From positions 62,001 to 126,000 of the forward strand of contig NC_072817.1 of the NCBI RefSeq assembly GCF_003013715.1: DNA of 64,000 bases. Direction: 5' to 3'. A program made the position numbers and the translations under genes. Positions 9,701-17,999 of this stretch are shown one piece after another (position 1 is the first letter of the stretch; every line of letters begins with the position of its first letter). The stretch comes from Candidozyma auris (taxonomy: Eukaryota; Ascomycota; Pichiomycetes; Serinales; Metschnikowiaceae). The notes below the pieces were generated by a model. That model saw only the letters and a list, made by a program, of their open reading frames with translations, was not told the origin of the DNA and made no database searches.

Positions 9701-11086
9701 CCAACATGGACCCATAATGTTTCTTTGCATTACAAACGATTCAAAGATGTTGGTGTTGGTACCAAAAATTCTGTTGAAGGTCTCACCCTCGAGCTCGGAG
9801 GGCATCACCAAATGCCTATGCTTATTTGTCTTGTATGGAAGCAATACTTTCAAGTATTCTGCTTCTTTGGGAACATCAGGAAGTTCGAATGCATATTTCA
9901 TGTGCTCTGGCTTAGCCCTGAGCTTATCGAGACCGTAGTTCTCCATAAGAATGGGTGCAATCTCTTCGTGGACATCCATTGCCGAGACAGGCTGGGTTGT
10001 CTCCTCTCCGTCAATGACTCTGAACTTTCTGGGCAAGATATAGAGTTCTCTGCATAGGTCGTTTACTTGAACCACACCAGACACTAGCTTGTTATCTTTT
10101 GTGAGCACCTTGCCGAAGAGAAGAAGGGAGCTGTCAGCTTCAGCATAGTCTAACCAAAACATCTTGAATGAATTATCATCAGAAATGTTCTCTTCATCCA
10201 ACTTCTCTGTATGCGAGATTGCGGAATACCCTCTAGAGGGAGAGGACGAGAGAAGTCCAGATGCTTTGACTGCGGAAATGGTGGCACCTGTGTTTCTGGC
10301 GGGAGCAGCGGCGGCACGGGGCCTTTTGGCCACCACTATGTCATCATCTTCACTGTCACTTTCAGACGCAGGTTCGACTTTCTCTTGCTTGACTGGTGTT
10401 TCCAGATTAGATGACTTCACGTCAATCATCTCCTCGCCAGTCTCCACAGGCGTATCTGGAGTGCTTTCCTTCGCAGCGTCAAACTCCTCAGCAGAATCTA
10501 GCGTTGTGTCTTCGAAAGCATCGATGTCAGCTTCCTTCTTGATCCTCTTCTTTTCACGAGTCGATGTGGAAAAGCTGAACGCAGACGCGACGTTTGCTTT
10601 CTTACCTTTGGAGGTAGACGCGCCAAATGGGGAAAACACCTTACTTTTTTTTGGCTTCGCCTCAAAATCATCTAGAATATCGTCAATGGCGGCGCTTTTC
10701 AAAGGCTCGCTTTTCTTCGTCACTGTAGCAGCAGCAGGAGCAAAGAAGTTATTGATCTGAGCCGTCTTGGCCACCTTCACTGGTTTCTGCTGCTTTTTCT
10801 TTCGCTTTTTGCTGGAGCCCTCGTCCTCTTCTTCGTCAGAGTAGTAGTTAGGCCTGGTTGAGTCATCCCATTCGTCAACGCCGTTATCAACGTAGCCTTC
10901 GCCGTTATCGTCCACGATGAAATCATCATTCATGAGCTGATCTCTCTTGTGTTGTCTGTAAGTGTCCTCATCGACCTCATCGTAGATATCTTGGTAGAAG
11001 TCGTCGGTGGCCGAAGTGATCGTGCCAGTTCGACGAGCCTCTCTGAGCCGCTTAAGCGTGTCTCTTTTGGCGGCTCTTGACAGCAT
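6758..11086 (-). CDS. POL1: DNA polymerase alpha catalytic subunit
   Basis: A 1442-residue family B polymerase that starts Okazaki fragments with primase. Polymerase motif A is DFNSLYPSIIQEFN (near residue 835), motif B contains NSMYGCLGY, and motif C is YGDTDSVM (near residue 970). The C-terminus has two Cys clusters: CRCG...CSQC, then CDDSAC...C...C, for B-subunit binding. The acidic N-terminus (DDFYQDIYDEVDEDTY) is typical of Pol1. The start at 11086 (MLSRAAKRD) is chosen because the 41-residue in-frame extension above it is hydrophobic and unlike any Pol1. Two ACGCG sequences upstream suggest G1/S control by an MBF-like factor. Length is close to S. cerevisiae Pol1 (1468). Confidence 0.96.
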   Translation of the reverse strand: MLSRAAKRDTLKRLREARRTGTITSATDDFYQDIYDEVDEDTYRQHKRDQLMNDDFIVDDNGEGYVDNGVDEWDDSTRPNYYSDEEEDEGSSKKRKKKQQKPVKVAKTAQINNFFAPAAATVTKKSEPLKSAAIDDILDDFEAKPKKSKVFSPFGASTSKGKKANVASAFSFSTSTREKKRIKKEADIDAFEDTTLDSAEEFDAAKESTPDTPVETGEEMIDVKSSNLETPVKQEKVEPASESDSEDDDIVVAKRPRAAAAPARNTGATISAVKASGLLSSSPSRGYSAISHTEKLDEENISDDNSFKMFWLDYAEADSSLLLFGKVLTKDNKLVSGVVQVNDLCRELYILPRKFRVIDGEETTQPVSAMDVHEEIAPILMENYGLDKLRAKPEHMKYAFELPDVPKEAEYLKVLLPYKTNKHRHLVMPSELEGETFNRIFGTNTNIFESFVMQRNIMGPCWLEIKNGDFSAIQNASHCQVEAAVSSPSCISPIINSNIPPPNLTISTISVQTLMNPKLNKQEVACVSLATYRDMPQDAPIDENIEPDELVTLVRPIGAVGFPPGLQQQAQKQKITLRALPNEASMLGCLAALVKNADPDVFIGHRLENISMDVLIHRMHDLRVATWSAMGRRNRKSWPDKFGKGNGFNNNLLIREIFQGRLLCDIANELGQSLTTKCQSWDLPEMYSVVCQKQYNAVELNFLNPRYAEDAGFLLMSLKENITQVLITGKIAFALQILSLSKQLTNLAGNAWSHTLSGTRAGRNEYILLHEFKRNNYIVPDKEDKYHKNTSHQQEAKLEANEDDATTVTLNKKPKYQGGLVFEPEKGLHKNYILVMDFNSLYPSIIQEFNICFTTVERTAYNISHDEERDLPDIPERDSDAGVLPRLLNALVSRRREVKKLLKNPKNTPHERAQYDIKQQALKLTANSMYGCLGYVNSRFYAKPLAMLVTNKGREILMDTRQLAELIGLRVVYGDTDSVMIDTGVNTLQEALKIGDEFKVQVNERYKLLEIDTDNVFKRLLLHAKKKYAAMNATIDRKTGKEISSLEVKGLDMRRREYCPLSKEISTFVLQKLLSDMDPEEALTQVYNYLEEMKAKISNNEISIDKYLINTRLSKDPANYPNGKTMPPVQVALRLRKLGKVIKAGSVITYVVTAPQSDDDSSNPAERSRAMQEVLANKSEFKPDSEYYLEKQIYAPVERLVNRIDGIDLMRIATSLGIDTKKYIMKLRNSEGAGSEIAPLESKITDIERYRQSSFLVLRCRCGANFRFGGLQPSRDYLITFNGIKCSQCEYVFPTLKVTSQLENSIRKHLALYYAGWVVCDDSACGIKTRQISVYGKRCIGNSGKAHGCKGVMRYYYSDKALYNQLLYFDSVFDVEKAKQKKLRPIIYDTDVVAPELSTGQLNALAEQNRAMFDHCREVVNKYLADCGRRYVNMRSIFDFMV

Positions 11087-11134
11087 ATGTATGAGGAAAA
11101 GAGTAGAGAAAATGGAGATTATCGTGGTAGGCAA

Positions 11135-11163
11135 ACGCGCTTCGCGGTAGGGAAGTGTACGCG
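11135..11163 (-). promoter_or_regulatory. two ACGCG (MCB-like) elements upstream of POL1
   Basis: ACGCG occurs at 11135-11139 and 11159-11163, 49 to 77 bp above the POL1 start. DNA-replication genes in yeasts commonly carry MluI-box cores bound by MBF. The match is to the core only. Confidence 0.45.
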
Positions 11164-11365
11164 CCCTATCAACAACCTGCAGAAAGAATGGCACGAGGCA
11201 CCCAAACAAGCAACAGTGTAAGACAGATGAATCAGAATTTGATATCTATGAAGGTCTTGACTTAATGATGGTATGCTGAAAGACAACACTTACTGATCTT
11301 CTGTTTGTATTTTTAATCTACAGGTGTCCTCGTACATGTATTGCGTACAATAGAGGGTGAAGGAG

Positions 11366-11378
11366 TGGCTGCGAAAAA
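11366..11378 (-). promoter_or_regulatory. TTTTTCGCAGCCA element (POL1 side)
   Basis: Exact 13-base copy, reading TGGCTGCGAAAAA on the + strand and TTTTTCGCAGCCA in the direction of POL1. It lies 280 bp above the POL1 start and 82 bp above the small + strand frame at 11460. Confidence 0.6.
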
Positions 11379-11459
11379 GATTTCCATGAAGATACCCTGT
11401 CGAGGTATGATGGGAAAGTTCACGACGATAACTGGAGAAATCTAGAATAAAGTATTTCA

Positions 11460-11726
11460 ATGACCAAAACTGCGAAGTCGATTTTAAACTCCTATATAGT
11501 AACAGCAGTAGGAACAATTCTAATTGGCCATCACAAAGTGAGTTCCCAAGGCTACAGACTAAGAGGAGCACCAAATTTGAGGCACCACAAAACTGGAGAA
11601 TGGGGAGAATGGCGACTTGAAAATAGTCGCACTCTACAACAGCATATTGCAAAAATCATACCATTCACTAAGGAAAAAAAAAAAATAAGTCTCAACCATA
11701 AATTTATTAGAAGATTAAACTGTTAG
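11460..11726 (+). CDS. dubious small ORF, single hydrophobic segment
   Basis: An 88-codon frame starting ATG. It has a basic N-terminus, one hydrophobic stretch near residues 12-24 (YIVTAVGTILIG) and a charged tail, resembling small mitochondrial inner-membrane proteins in layout only. I do not recognise it. The last 25 codons are AT-rich and look like 3' UTR, so the frame may be chance or may end earlier through splicing. A copy of the intergenic element lies 82 bp upstream. Treat it as a hypothesis. Confidence 0.25.
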   Translation: MTKTAKSILNSYIVTAVGTILIGHHKVSSQGYRLRGAPNLRHHKTGEWGEWRLENSRTLQQHIAKIIPFTKEKKKISLNHKFIRRLNC

Positions 11727-11761
11727 GTTATGAGTACCTAGCGTTAACCGGTCTCTTCGCC

Positions 11762-11848
11762 TCAGTGGTCGCATTTGCACTGCGACGTGCAAGTACACTG
11801 GGCACAAGCACATGGGTTACATTTGCAGTGTGGTGCTGGAGCAGACAT
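11762..11848 (-). CDS. 28-residue metallothionein
   Basis: ATG at 11848-11846 and TGA at 11764-11762 give 28 residues, 8 of them cysteine. The cysteines are arranged as CKC, CAC, CTC and CKC pairs plus two single cysteines. There are two histidines and no aromatic residues. This is the hallmark of short fungal copper metallothioneins (Neurospora/Cup1 class): Cys thiolates chelate Cu(I), and sometimes Zn or Cd, in the cytosol. The gene is far too short for usual ORF cut-offs but has a good TATA box (GGTATAAATAG) 72-82 bp upstream and a copy of the TTTCGCAGCCA element just above that. A copper-responsive activator (Ace1/Amt1 type) would be expected by analogy, but I cannot point to a confident site. 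Metal specificity is inferred. Confidence 0.85.
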   Translation of the reverse strand: MSAPAPHCKCNPCACAQCTCTSQCKCDH

Positions 11849-11919
11849 GTTGAAGGGCTGAATTGTATTTGATTGTGATGATGATGAAAGGAGGACTCGA
11901 ATCTGGGAGAAATACATCT

Positions 11920-11930
11920 CTATTTATACC
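11920..11930 (-). promoter_or_regulatory. TATA box of the metallothionein gene
   Basis: GGTATAAATAG on the - strand, 72 to 82 bp above the start codon. Confidence 0.65.
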
Positions 11931-11960
11931 TTTCCTTGAGTGGTTTTCGCCCTGGAGAAA

Positions 11961-11971
11961 TGGCTGCGAAA
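11961..11971 (-). promoter_or_regulatory. TTTCGCAGCCA element, metallothionein promoter
   Basis: TGGCTGCGAAA on the + strand. It reads TTTCGCAGCCA in the gene's direction, about 30 bp upstream of the TATA box, the same order and orientation as the HPD array and its TATA. Confidence 0.65.
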
Positions 11972-12826
11972 TTTTTGCCTCTATGCTCTGCGGGATTTGT
12001 GCGTACTTACAGAACTAGCACCAGGCAGAAAATACACTCAGAGATTCTGGCTGAGGGGCCTGGGCCACCTCAAAGTGGCAAAAGTATGAGGGATGGTCAT
12101 GAAAACCGGAACTTGCAGGTATCATGATCTTCGATAAGGGGATTGATGTGATTCAACGTGATGTGGTGTGAAGAACTACTCAGTAGATTAGGTCACGAAT
12201 TGATAAGGTCAATGAGAGTCAGATTGAAAATATGGGATGTTTCTAGAAGAAAAAATTCGGATATACATTCATGATGTGGCTTTTCGTTTACCAAGTGGCG
12301 TTTTAGCGCAATCTCGTCCTTGTATCAACCATAGTACATGTAGCCAAGATATTGATATTCTATATCGACACAGTCAAGTCAATACAAAGTTGACTTCTTT
12401 CTCTTAGCACTGTCGGCTCTACTGGTGTTACCGGAGGTCTTGCATGCGAAGACGGGCTCCACAGTATGTTTAGTAACAAGCCAACTTTTGGCTGAAAAAA
12501 CTACCACCACGATAAATACACGGCTAGTACAGCGTATAATTAAGGATGAGAGGCTATTCAATTTTTTGAAGAGTAATTGGTCTTATTAATACTTCTCACC
12601 TAACTTCGCTATTTACGAATGGTTGCAGTTCTCTACTAGTGACATCTCCACCTTCCTCGAATCTAATGACCTGCAGAGCCGTCACTTAAGCGAGCAGCAC
12701 TATCAACATTATCCAAACTACAACAAGGCTTCACTCTCAGGACCTATTACTACACCCATCAGAATCCTTTCATAGTAACTTTCTGCACTCAAATTTCTAA
12801 TTAGAGTGCTCGAAATCTTTCATTAT

Positions 12827-13654
12827 ATGTCCTTCGCCAACTACGACTTGGAGGCGCAACAGCCTCCTCCAAATGGGACACAACACAAGAAGTCGTCTGA
12901 GCTCGACCAAATCGTGTCAGACACTTCAAGTCAGGTACTGACGTTTGGATCTTTAATTGGTCAATTCAACTCGCAAAGAAAGCTTCTAGGAAGCAAGAGA
13001 GATGGTGTGGCTCTTAGAGAGAGTCTCGACCTACTTCAGAACAGAATTTCCGATCTTGACTCGGCCATCAGCGTGCTAATAATGAACATCAACAAAGCAA
13101 TGGACCCAAACTCGAATTTGCAAGTGTCTGAGCGTCAACTCATGCAGAAGGAGAGACTCACTTCCGACTACCGTGACCTTCATCGAAGTTTTCGCCTGGC
13201 CCTGGATTCCTATAAGGAGAAAAAGAAATCTATACCGATAAAGACGTCCACGGAAGAAACCCCGCTCTTGGGAGGAGACCAAAAGGGAGTGCCTGAACAG
13301 CAACAGCAGCAGCAGCAGCAGCAGCAATTACTGCAAGATCAAATTGAGCAAACGGAGCTACAGTATCATATATTACTTACTGAGGAGCGAAACCGAGAAA
13401 TCGAACAGGTGGCAGAGGGAATCCGCGAGGTCAACTCTATTTTTAAGGATTTAGGCACTTTGGTCAATCAGCAGGGAGAGCAGCTAGACACCGTTGAGGA
13501 GAACATTCTTGAGTTGCACGGCAACACCCAACAAGCGTCACGTGAGTTGCACAAGGCCCATGAGTACCAGAAACGCAAGGGCAAGTGGAGCTGTATAATA
13601 CTTGTTGTTTTATCTGTGATTGTGCTTGTGATAGTTTTGGCCGTGGTGAGCTAA
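12827..13654 (+). CDS. VAM3: vacuolar/endosomal Qa-SNARE (Vam3/Pep12 type)
   Basis: A 275-residue syntaxin with an N-terminal helical (Habc-like) region and a Qa-SNARE motif at roughly residues 180-245. The zero-layer glutamine lies in the stretch FKDLGTLVNQQGEQLD. A single C-terminal membrane anchor ends at the C-terminus, as in tail-anchored SNAREs. An acidic dileucine EETPLL precedes the SNARE motif, the type of AP-3 signal known in Vam3, so Vam3 is preferred over Pep12. A run of ten Gln encoded mainly by CAG (13298-13327) separates the signal from the SNARE motif and is likely length-variable. The start at 12827 (MSFANYDLE) is preferred to the ATG at 12806. It would drive vacuolar or late-endosomal fusion. 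Confidence 0.8.
   Translation: MSFANYDLEAQQPPPNGTQHKKSSELDQIVSDTSSQVLTFGSLIGQFNSQRKLLGSKRDGVALRESLDLLQNRISDLDSAISVLIMNINKAMDPNSNLQVSERQLMQKERLTSDYRDLHRSFRLALDSYKEKKKSIPIKTSTEETPLLGGDQKGVPEQQQQQQQQQQLLQDQIEQTELQYHILLTEERNREIEQVAEGIREVNSIFKDLGTLVNQQGEQLDTVEENILELHGNTQQASRELHKAHEYQKRKGKWSCIILVVLSVIVLVIVLAVVS
13298..13327 (+). repeat. CAG/CAA microsatellite coding for Gln10
   Basis: CAG-CAA-(CAG)7-CAA inside the SNARE gene. The pure CAG run of seven is prone to replication slippage. Confidence 0.8.
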
Positions 13655-13830
13655 ACACTGTGTTTAAGTGAGTCAACAAACGGCGCGCCGGACACGTCTC
13701 ACTTATCTGTTCTCTGCAAGACCAACAATCGTCGCTGTATAGAATGACTGCGGCGCCGCTTCGAACTATCTGATTCAGTCACAGGGCATTTAGGGGCTTC
13801 TTGATATAAGAGGCATTCGTTTGCTCTTGA

Positions 13831-15303
13831 ATGGCCTCTGAAACCATCATGACACAGGATATTGTGATTGAAAGACCCTTAGGTCCCAGCGAAAACTTCT
13901 ACAGGTGCCGAAACGCGGCAGGTTTCTACCAGAACTTCGCAGCTGTGGGTACCTACTCTATCGACTTGGCTTCCAAAGACAGGGTGATGTTTTGTGCATT
14001 GAGAAAACTGATTTTAGACTACCATATTCTCATCTGCAACCTATTCAAGAACGAAGCGGACCGCAATACCATCCTCAGACCAATTGCTAAAGCAACCTTT
14101 GGTGATCTCTATGTCAAGGTAAATGGGCCTACTGGTGGGCGACGGTGGTATGAGAAGTTCATTCATGATTTGTGCTGCGAGAAGCTCTTTGATATATACG
14201 AAGAGCTGCCACTTTTCCGCATTGTGTTGGCAGGAGAGTGCACGTTGGGAGCTACTTTTGAGCATACAGCTGCTGACGGAGTGGTGGCACCTCAATTTCA
14301 TGCAATCTTCCTCGACAATTTGGGCTTCTGTGGTAACCGCAGAAATGAGAAGGAGTATGAGGAGCTGTACGGAAAGATTCCTGACGTGATTGGATCCGAT
14401 ACGGTGATTTTTGACGCTGCTAAAGACACCCAATTCATCAAGCACTCGTTGCCTCCTCCAGTGGAGATGTTTATGGAGAACCATTTAGACTATACTTTTG
14501 GCGATGATGAACATTACTCGATTGCAACACCGAAAAACTACCCCAAAAAGTGGCCCGGTCGGTTTCCTGCCAAACTCAAGGCAAACAAAATCATGAAGCT
14601 CGTGCATGTTGGTCCTGAGCATTTCAATCCTTTGTTGGCTGCTTGCAGAGAAAAGCGTGTAACCTTAACGGCGTACTTGGCAACAATTCAGGCCCTTACA
14701 TTTAATCCGATCTACGGAGACAAGCACCACACATCGTGTATGATTGCTGTCACCCTTAGGAGATTCCTCACTCCAGACGTTGTGGAAGAGCCTTACAAGG
14801 AGATCGTTGCAAACGAAAAGTATAGAATCTTGGGTAACTTTGCTCACATGGGTCTACCCACCTTGTTTGAACCGGTAAAGGAGTTCTCATGGGATCTTGT
14901 AAAAAAGGTGAACGGGGAACTCTTTCAAACCACAAAAAATCCACGGTTGTTAAACACACTGAAAGGGTTCACAGACGCTGCAGACCTCTATGATGAGAGT
15001 GGAGAGCTTTTTTCCGCGATACTTGGTGCTAACAAGGCTGACTCAGTTAAGATGTCGAATTTGGGCGCCTACAATTTTCCAGTTTATGAAATAGAAGGTG
15101 AAAACTGGACCATAGACGATTTACAGTTTGCACAGGATATGGCGCCCGGAGCTTCTGAGTTTGTCGTGAACGTAGTGTCTTGCCCTAGAGGTGGCCTCAA
15201 CATCGTGTTGTCCTACTTCGAAGGCGACACCGGGGACGAGGAGGCTCTCGCCAACATCCACCGTGACTTTGAGGAAAACATCAAAAAGTACTATGCTGCT
15301 TGA
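13831..15303 (+). CDS. alcohol acetyltransferase-family protein (AATase fold)
   Basis: A 490-residue protein related to Atf1/Atf2 and Sli1, acyl-CoA-dependent transferases of the condensation-domain superfamily. The catalytic H-x-x-x-D is H145-D149 (FEHTAADG). The N-terminal LGPSENFYRCRNAAGFY and the C-terminal conserved block are as in fungal alcohol O-acetyltransferases. The family moves acetyl groups from acetyl-CoA to alcohols, making volatile esters, or to sphingoid-like amines, as Sli1 does. Which substrate this one uses cannot be told. The start could be codon 1 or codon 7 (ATG at 13849). No signal peptide is seen. Upstream spacing to the SNARE is 176 bp. Confidence 0.8.
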   Translation: MASETIMTQDIVIERPLGPSENFYRCRNAAGFYQNFAAVGTYSIDLASKDRVMFCALRKLILDYHILICNLFKNEADRNTILRPIAKATFGDLYVKVNGPTGGRRWYEKFIHDLCCEKLFDIYEELPLFRIVLAGECTLGATFEHTAADGVVAPQFHAIFLDNLGFCGNRRNEKEYEELYGKIPDVIGSDTVIFDAAKDTQFIKHSLPPPVEMFMENHLDYTFGDDEHYSIATPKNYPKKWPGRFPAKLKANKIMKLVHVGPEHFNPLLAACREKRVTLTAYLATIQALTFNPIYGDKHHTSCMIAVTLRRFLTPDVVEEPYKEIVANEKYRILGNFAHMGLPTLFEPVKEFSWDLVKKVNGELFQTTKNPRLLNTLKGFTDAADLYDESGELFSAILGANKADSVKMSNLGAYNFPVYEIEGENWTIDDLQFAQDMAPGASEFVVNVVSCPRGGLNIVLSYFEGDTGDEEALANIHRDFEENIKKYYAA

Positions 15304-15780
15304 GTAGATGCCAGCATTCTGTCAAAGCTCTACCAGCTTTCTGCTTGAATTGTTTGTCTATAGAGATGGTCAGGAACCACCATATGACGAAAATTCTCCT
15401 AAAATCATTTACACAATTGCACCACCTAATAAAATTTCCTAATATAATGTGCTTGTTCAAACTTAACACGCTACACATTCTGTATGTGGGAAGAAATGAA
15501 CACAGACGAGGCGAGGTGCGACTGATGGATCTGATAATGTCGACACCACCTACGTCAAGAACAAATTCATTAGAAAAACACCAAACTTTCCAAATCGACA
15601 CTAAAACAATCATCTCTATCTTCTGTTCAAATCATTAACTTCAAATTCCCTCCAAACTTTCTCCTGTACTATCCACCCTCCTCAGCCTAAAGTGTAGTAG
15701 CCGCGCTGCGCTAAACTGCCAAGTACGCTTTGTATGCAACAAGCTCAAGATTTCAACTTACACTCCTAAACAACTACCCC
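15304..15780. other. 477-bp intergenic region, AATase-like to GEF1
   Basis: 3' flank of the acetyltransferase and promoter of GEF1. Overlapping short frames on both strands (110-112 codons) have no protein character. Nothing else identified. Confidence 0.4.
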
Positions 15781-17997
15781 ATGGACCTCCACGAAGAGTT
15801 TGAGCTCCGATCCCGTGAAACAGGACAGTGGCTCCACCAAGACAGAGTGCGTGCCGTAGCCAGGTACGACGATTTCGTCACCATCGACTGGATGGATGAT
15901 GAGTTGGAAGAACACCGAGCCCGACTAGCACACAAGAAGCCTGTGACGAATTGGAAACAACAGATTGTACAAAACGCACGCACGTGGCTCGTGCTCACTG
16001 CAATGGGGATCGTTATTGGCGTGATAGCGTCGTGTTTGAACATTATCACAGCGTGGCTAGCGCTGATGCGGTTGGGCTACTGCTCGCTGAATTTTTACTT
16101 GAGCCAGGGCTTCTGCTGCTGGGACCAGGAGGAGGAGTGTGCAAACTGGAGGCCGTGGCTGCGGTTCGGCATCTTTCGCTACGTGGCCTATATCCTTTGG
16201 CTGGTGGTGTTCCTGGCCATTGGGGCGCTTATAGTGAAGCGGTTTGCTCCTGCGGCCGCTGGGCTGGGCATCTCCGAGATCAAGTGTATAGTTTCCGGGT
16301 TCGTCATGAAGGGGTTTTTAGGTTGGTGGACTTTGATAATCAAGGGGTTGGGATTGCCTTTGGCCATTGCTCTGGGGCTTTCTTTGGGTAAAGAGGGACC
16401 CTCAGTGCACTACGCTGTGTGTGTGGGCAATTGCATCGCAAAGCTTTTCAAAAAATATAGGCAGTCTGCGCTGAAGTCGCGGGAATTTTTGACTGCCACG
16501 TCGGCAGCAGGCGTGGCAGTGGCTTTCGGTTCTCCCATGGGGGGTGTTCTTTTCGCTATGGAAGAAATCTCGTCGGTCTTCCAGCTCCTGACGCTCTGGA
16601 AGTCATATGTGTGCGCCTTGATTGCCGTGGCAACGCTATCCACGCTCAATCCCTTCCGCACGGGCCAATTGGTGCTTTTTGAAGTTTCATACCATAATAC
16701 GTGGCACTGGTTTGACCTACCCTTCTACGCTATCTTGGGCGCCTTTGGCGGCGTTTACGGAGTCATCGTGTCGAGGCTCAACAAACGCGTTGCTGGCTTC
16801 CGCAAGAAGTACTTGGCACCGTATGCAATCCATGAGGTAATCACATTGGCCATCTTGAGTGCTGCTTTCTGCTATTTCAATCAATTTTTGCGATTCGATA
16901 TGACCGAGGTAATGCAAACCCTCTTTGACGAGTGCTCAGGCAAGTCTCTGCATGAGTTGTGCAAGAACGACTCAAACAAAGGCGTTCTTTTCTTCTCCTT
17001 GATTATTGCTACGTTGGCTCGCTCGTTCTTGACCATAATCACCTATGGATGCAAAGTCCCCGCTGGTATTTTCGTTCCTTCTATGGCTGCAGGTGCAACA
17101 TTTGGCAGAGCTGTGGGCATTATCGTAGAGAAGATTTACCAAAAGCACCCAGATTCATCTTTGTTTAGCACGTGTGCACCAGACCAGGCGTGTGTGATTC
17201 CTGGAACCTACGCTTTCATCGGCGCTGGCGCCGCTTTGAGTGGCATTACTCACCTCACCGTAACCGTTGCCATCATTATGTTTGAGCTTACGGGCGCCGT
17301 TCGTTACATCATCCCGACCATGATTGCAGTCACTGTGACCAAATTAATCAATGACCGCTATGGCAAGGGAGGCATTGCTGACCAGATGATTGCATTTAAT
17401 GGCCTTCCATACATCGATCCGAAGGAAGAGTTTCTGTTCAATGCTACCGTTGCCGAGGCAATGTCGACTGTGACCGTTGTTTTTACCGCTGATAGAGAAT
17501 ACGCAGTTGGACAAATAGCGAACATCCTCAAGAAGACCCCTTACAGAGGCTTTCCCGTTGTCATGTCGGAAAATTCGCCTGAAATTCTTGGTTATGTTAC
17601 CCGATCTGACTTGGACTACGTTGTTAGGACGCATGGCGACGATGACGAATGCAACTTTAGGTCCTCACCAACTCCAGAGTCTAGCGGTGTAGACATGGCA
17701 GGGATTATCAATCCTGCTCCCTTAGTTGTCAGCATTGATTGTACCCTCGAGTATCTCATGGATATATTTGTTCGTCTAGGGCCTCGTCATGTCCTCGTGC
17801 AAAAAGATGGTTCCCTAGTCGGCACGATCACACGGAAGGACATTCTTCGATACGAACACACAACACACGAATTGCATAATCCTACAACTTACGATGATTT
17901 GGATGCATTGATTTGGAGCAAATTCCAGCAGATTGGTTCGTACTTTTCATCGAGTCCACTTCCCGGCTTCCAAAGAGTACCACAAAACGGTCAGTGA
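15781..17997 (+). CDS. GEF1: CLC chloride channel/transporter of the secretory pathway
   Basis: A 738-residue CLC protein with about ten or more hydrophobic helices, then two C-terminal CBS domains (roughly residues 560-715). Filter motifs are present: GxGISEIK, with the variable residue encoded by CTG at codon 162, GKEGPSVHYAV with the gating glutamate, GSPMGGVLFAMEE, and PAGIFVPSMAAGA. CTG codons 162 and 198 lie where the family has serine, the first being the anion-coordinating one. This is the window's best evidence that CUG means Ser. Yeast Gef1 carries chloride in Golgi/endosomes, supporting copper loading of the iron oxidase Fet3. The start at 15781 (MDLHEEFEL) is preferred over 15730. 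Its stop is 2 bp from the URB2 stop. Confidence 0.93.
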   Translation: MDLHEEFELRSRETGQWLHQDRVRAVARYDDFVTIDWMDDELEEHRARLAHKKPVTNWKQQIVQNARTWLVLTAMGIVIGVIASCLNIITAWLALMRLGYCSLNFYLSQGFCCWDQEEECANWRPWLRFGIFRYVAYILWLVVFLAIGALIVKRFAPAAAGLGISEIKCIVSGFVMKGFLGWWTLIIKGLGLPLAIALGLSLGKEGPSVHYAVCVGNCIAKLFKKYRQSALKSREFLTATSAAGVAVAFGSPMGGVLFAMEEISSVFQLLTLWKSYVCALIAVATLSTLNPFRTGQLVLFEVSYHNTWHWFDLPFYAILGAFGGVYGVIVSRLNKRVAGFRKKYLAPYAIHEVITLAILSAAFCYFNQFLRFDMTEVMQTLFDECSGKSLHELCKNDSNKGVLFFSLIIATLARSFLTIITYGCKVPAGIFVPSMAAGATFGRAVGIIVEKIYQKHPDSSLFSTCAPDQACVIPGTYAFIGAGAALSGITHLTVTVAIIMFELTGAVRYIIPTMIAVTVTKLINDRYGKGGIADQMIAFNGLPYIDPKEEFLFNATVAEAMSTVTVVFTADREYAVGQIANILKKTPYRGFPVVMSENSPEILGYVTRSDLDYVVRTHGDDDECNFRSSPTPESSGVDMAGIINPAPLVVSIDCTLEYLMDIFVRLGPRHVLVQKDGSLVGTITRKDILRYEHTTHELHNPTTYDDLDALIWSKFQQIGSYFSSSPLPGFQRVPQNGQ

Positions 17998-17999
17998 TT

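Larger units (their letters stand above)
11087..11761. other. 675-bp intergenic region POL1/metallothionein
   Basis: Holds the POL1 promoter with ACGCG cores and one copy of the TGGCTGCGAAAAA element. It also holds one dubious small reading frame (11460-11726, listed separately) and the 3' flank of the metallothionein gene. Confidence 0.5.
11849..12826. other. 978-bp divergent intergenic region metallothionein/Qa-SNARE
   Basis: Contains the metallothionein TATA and element nearest that gene, and an imperfect element-like TGGCTGAAAAAA near 12488. A 60-codon - strand frame at 12379-12561 shows nothing protein-like. No RNA gene seen. Confidence 0.5.

Noticed and set aside
8084..10760. Long + strand frames (181 codons at 8084-8629; 198 codons at 10164-10760)
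   Set aside because: They lie antisense to POL1, whose protein is unmistakable there; composition is that of reverse-complemented coding DNA.
11271..11324. Possible intron GTATGC ... TTACTGAT ... CTACAG
   Set aside because: Poor branch site, and no combination of flanking frames gives a sensible protein.
11290..11652. 120-codon - strand frame rich in Leu and Cys
   Set aside because: Overlaps the element copy and opposes the small + frame; it has no recognisable fold and looks random.
11893..11906. GATTCGAGTCC-like B box on the - strand
   Set aside because: No A box, acceptor stem or cloverleaf around it; it lies between the metallothionein start and its TATA.
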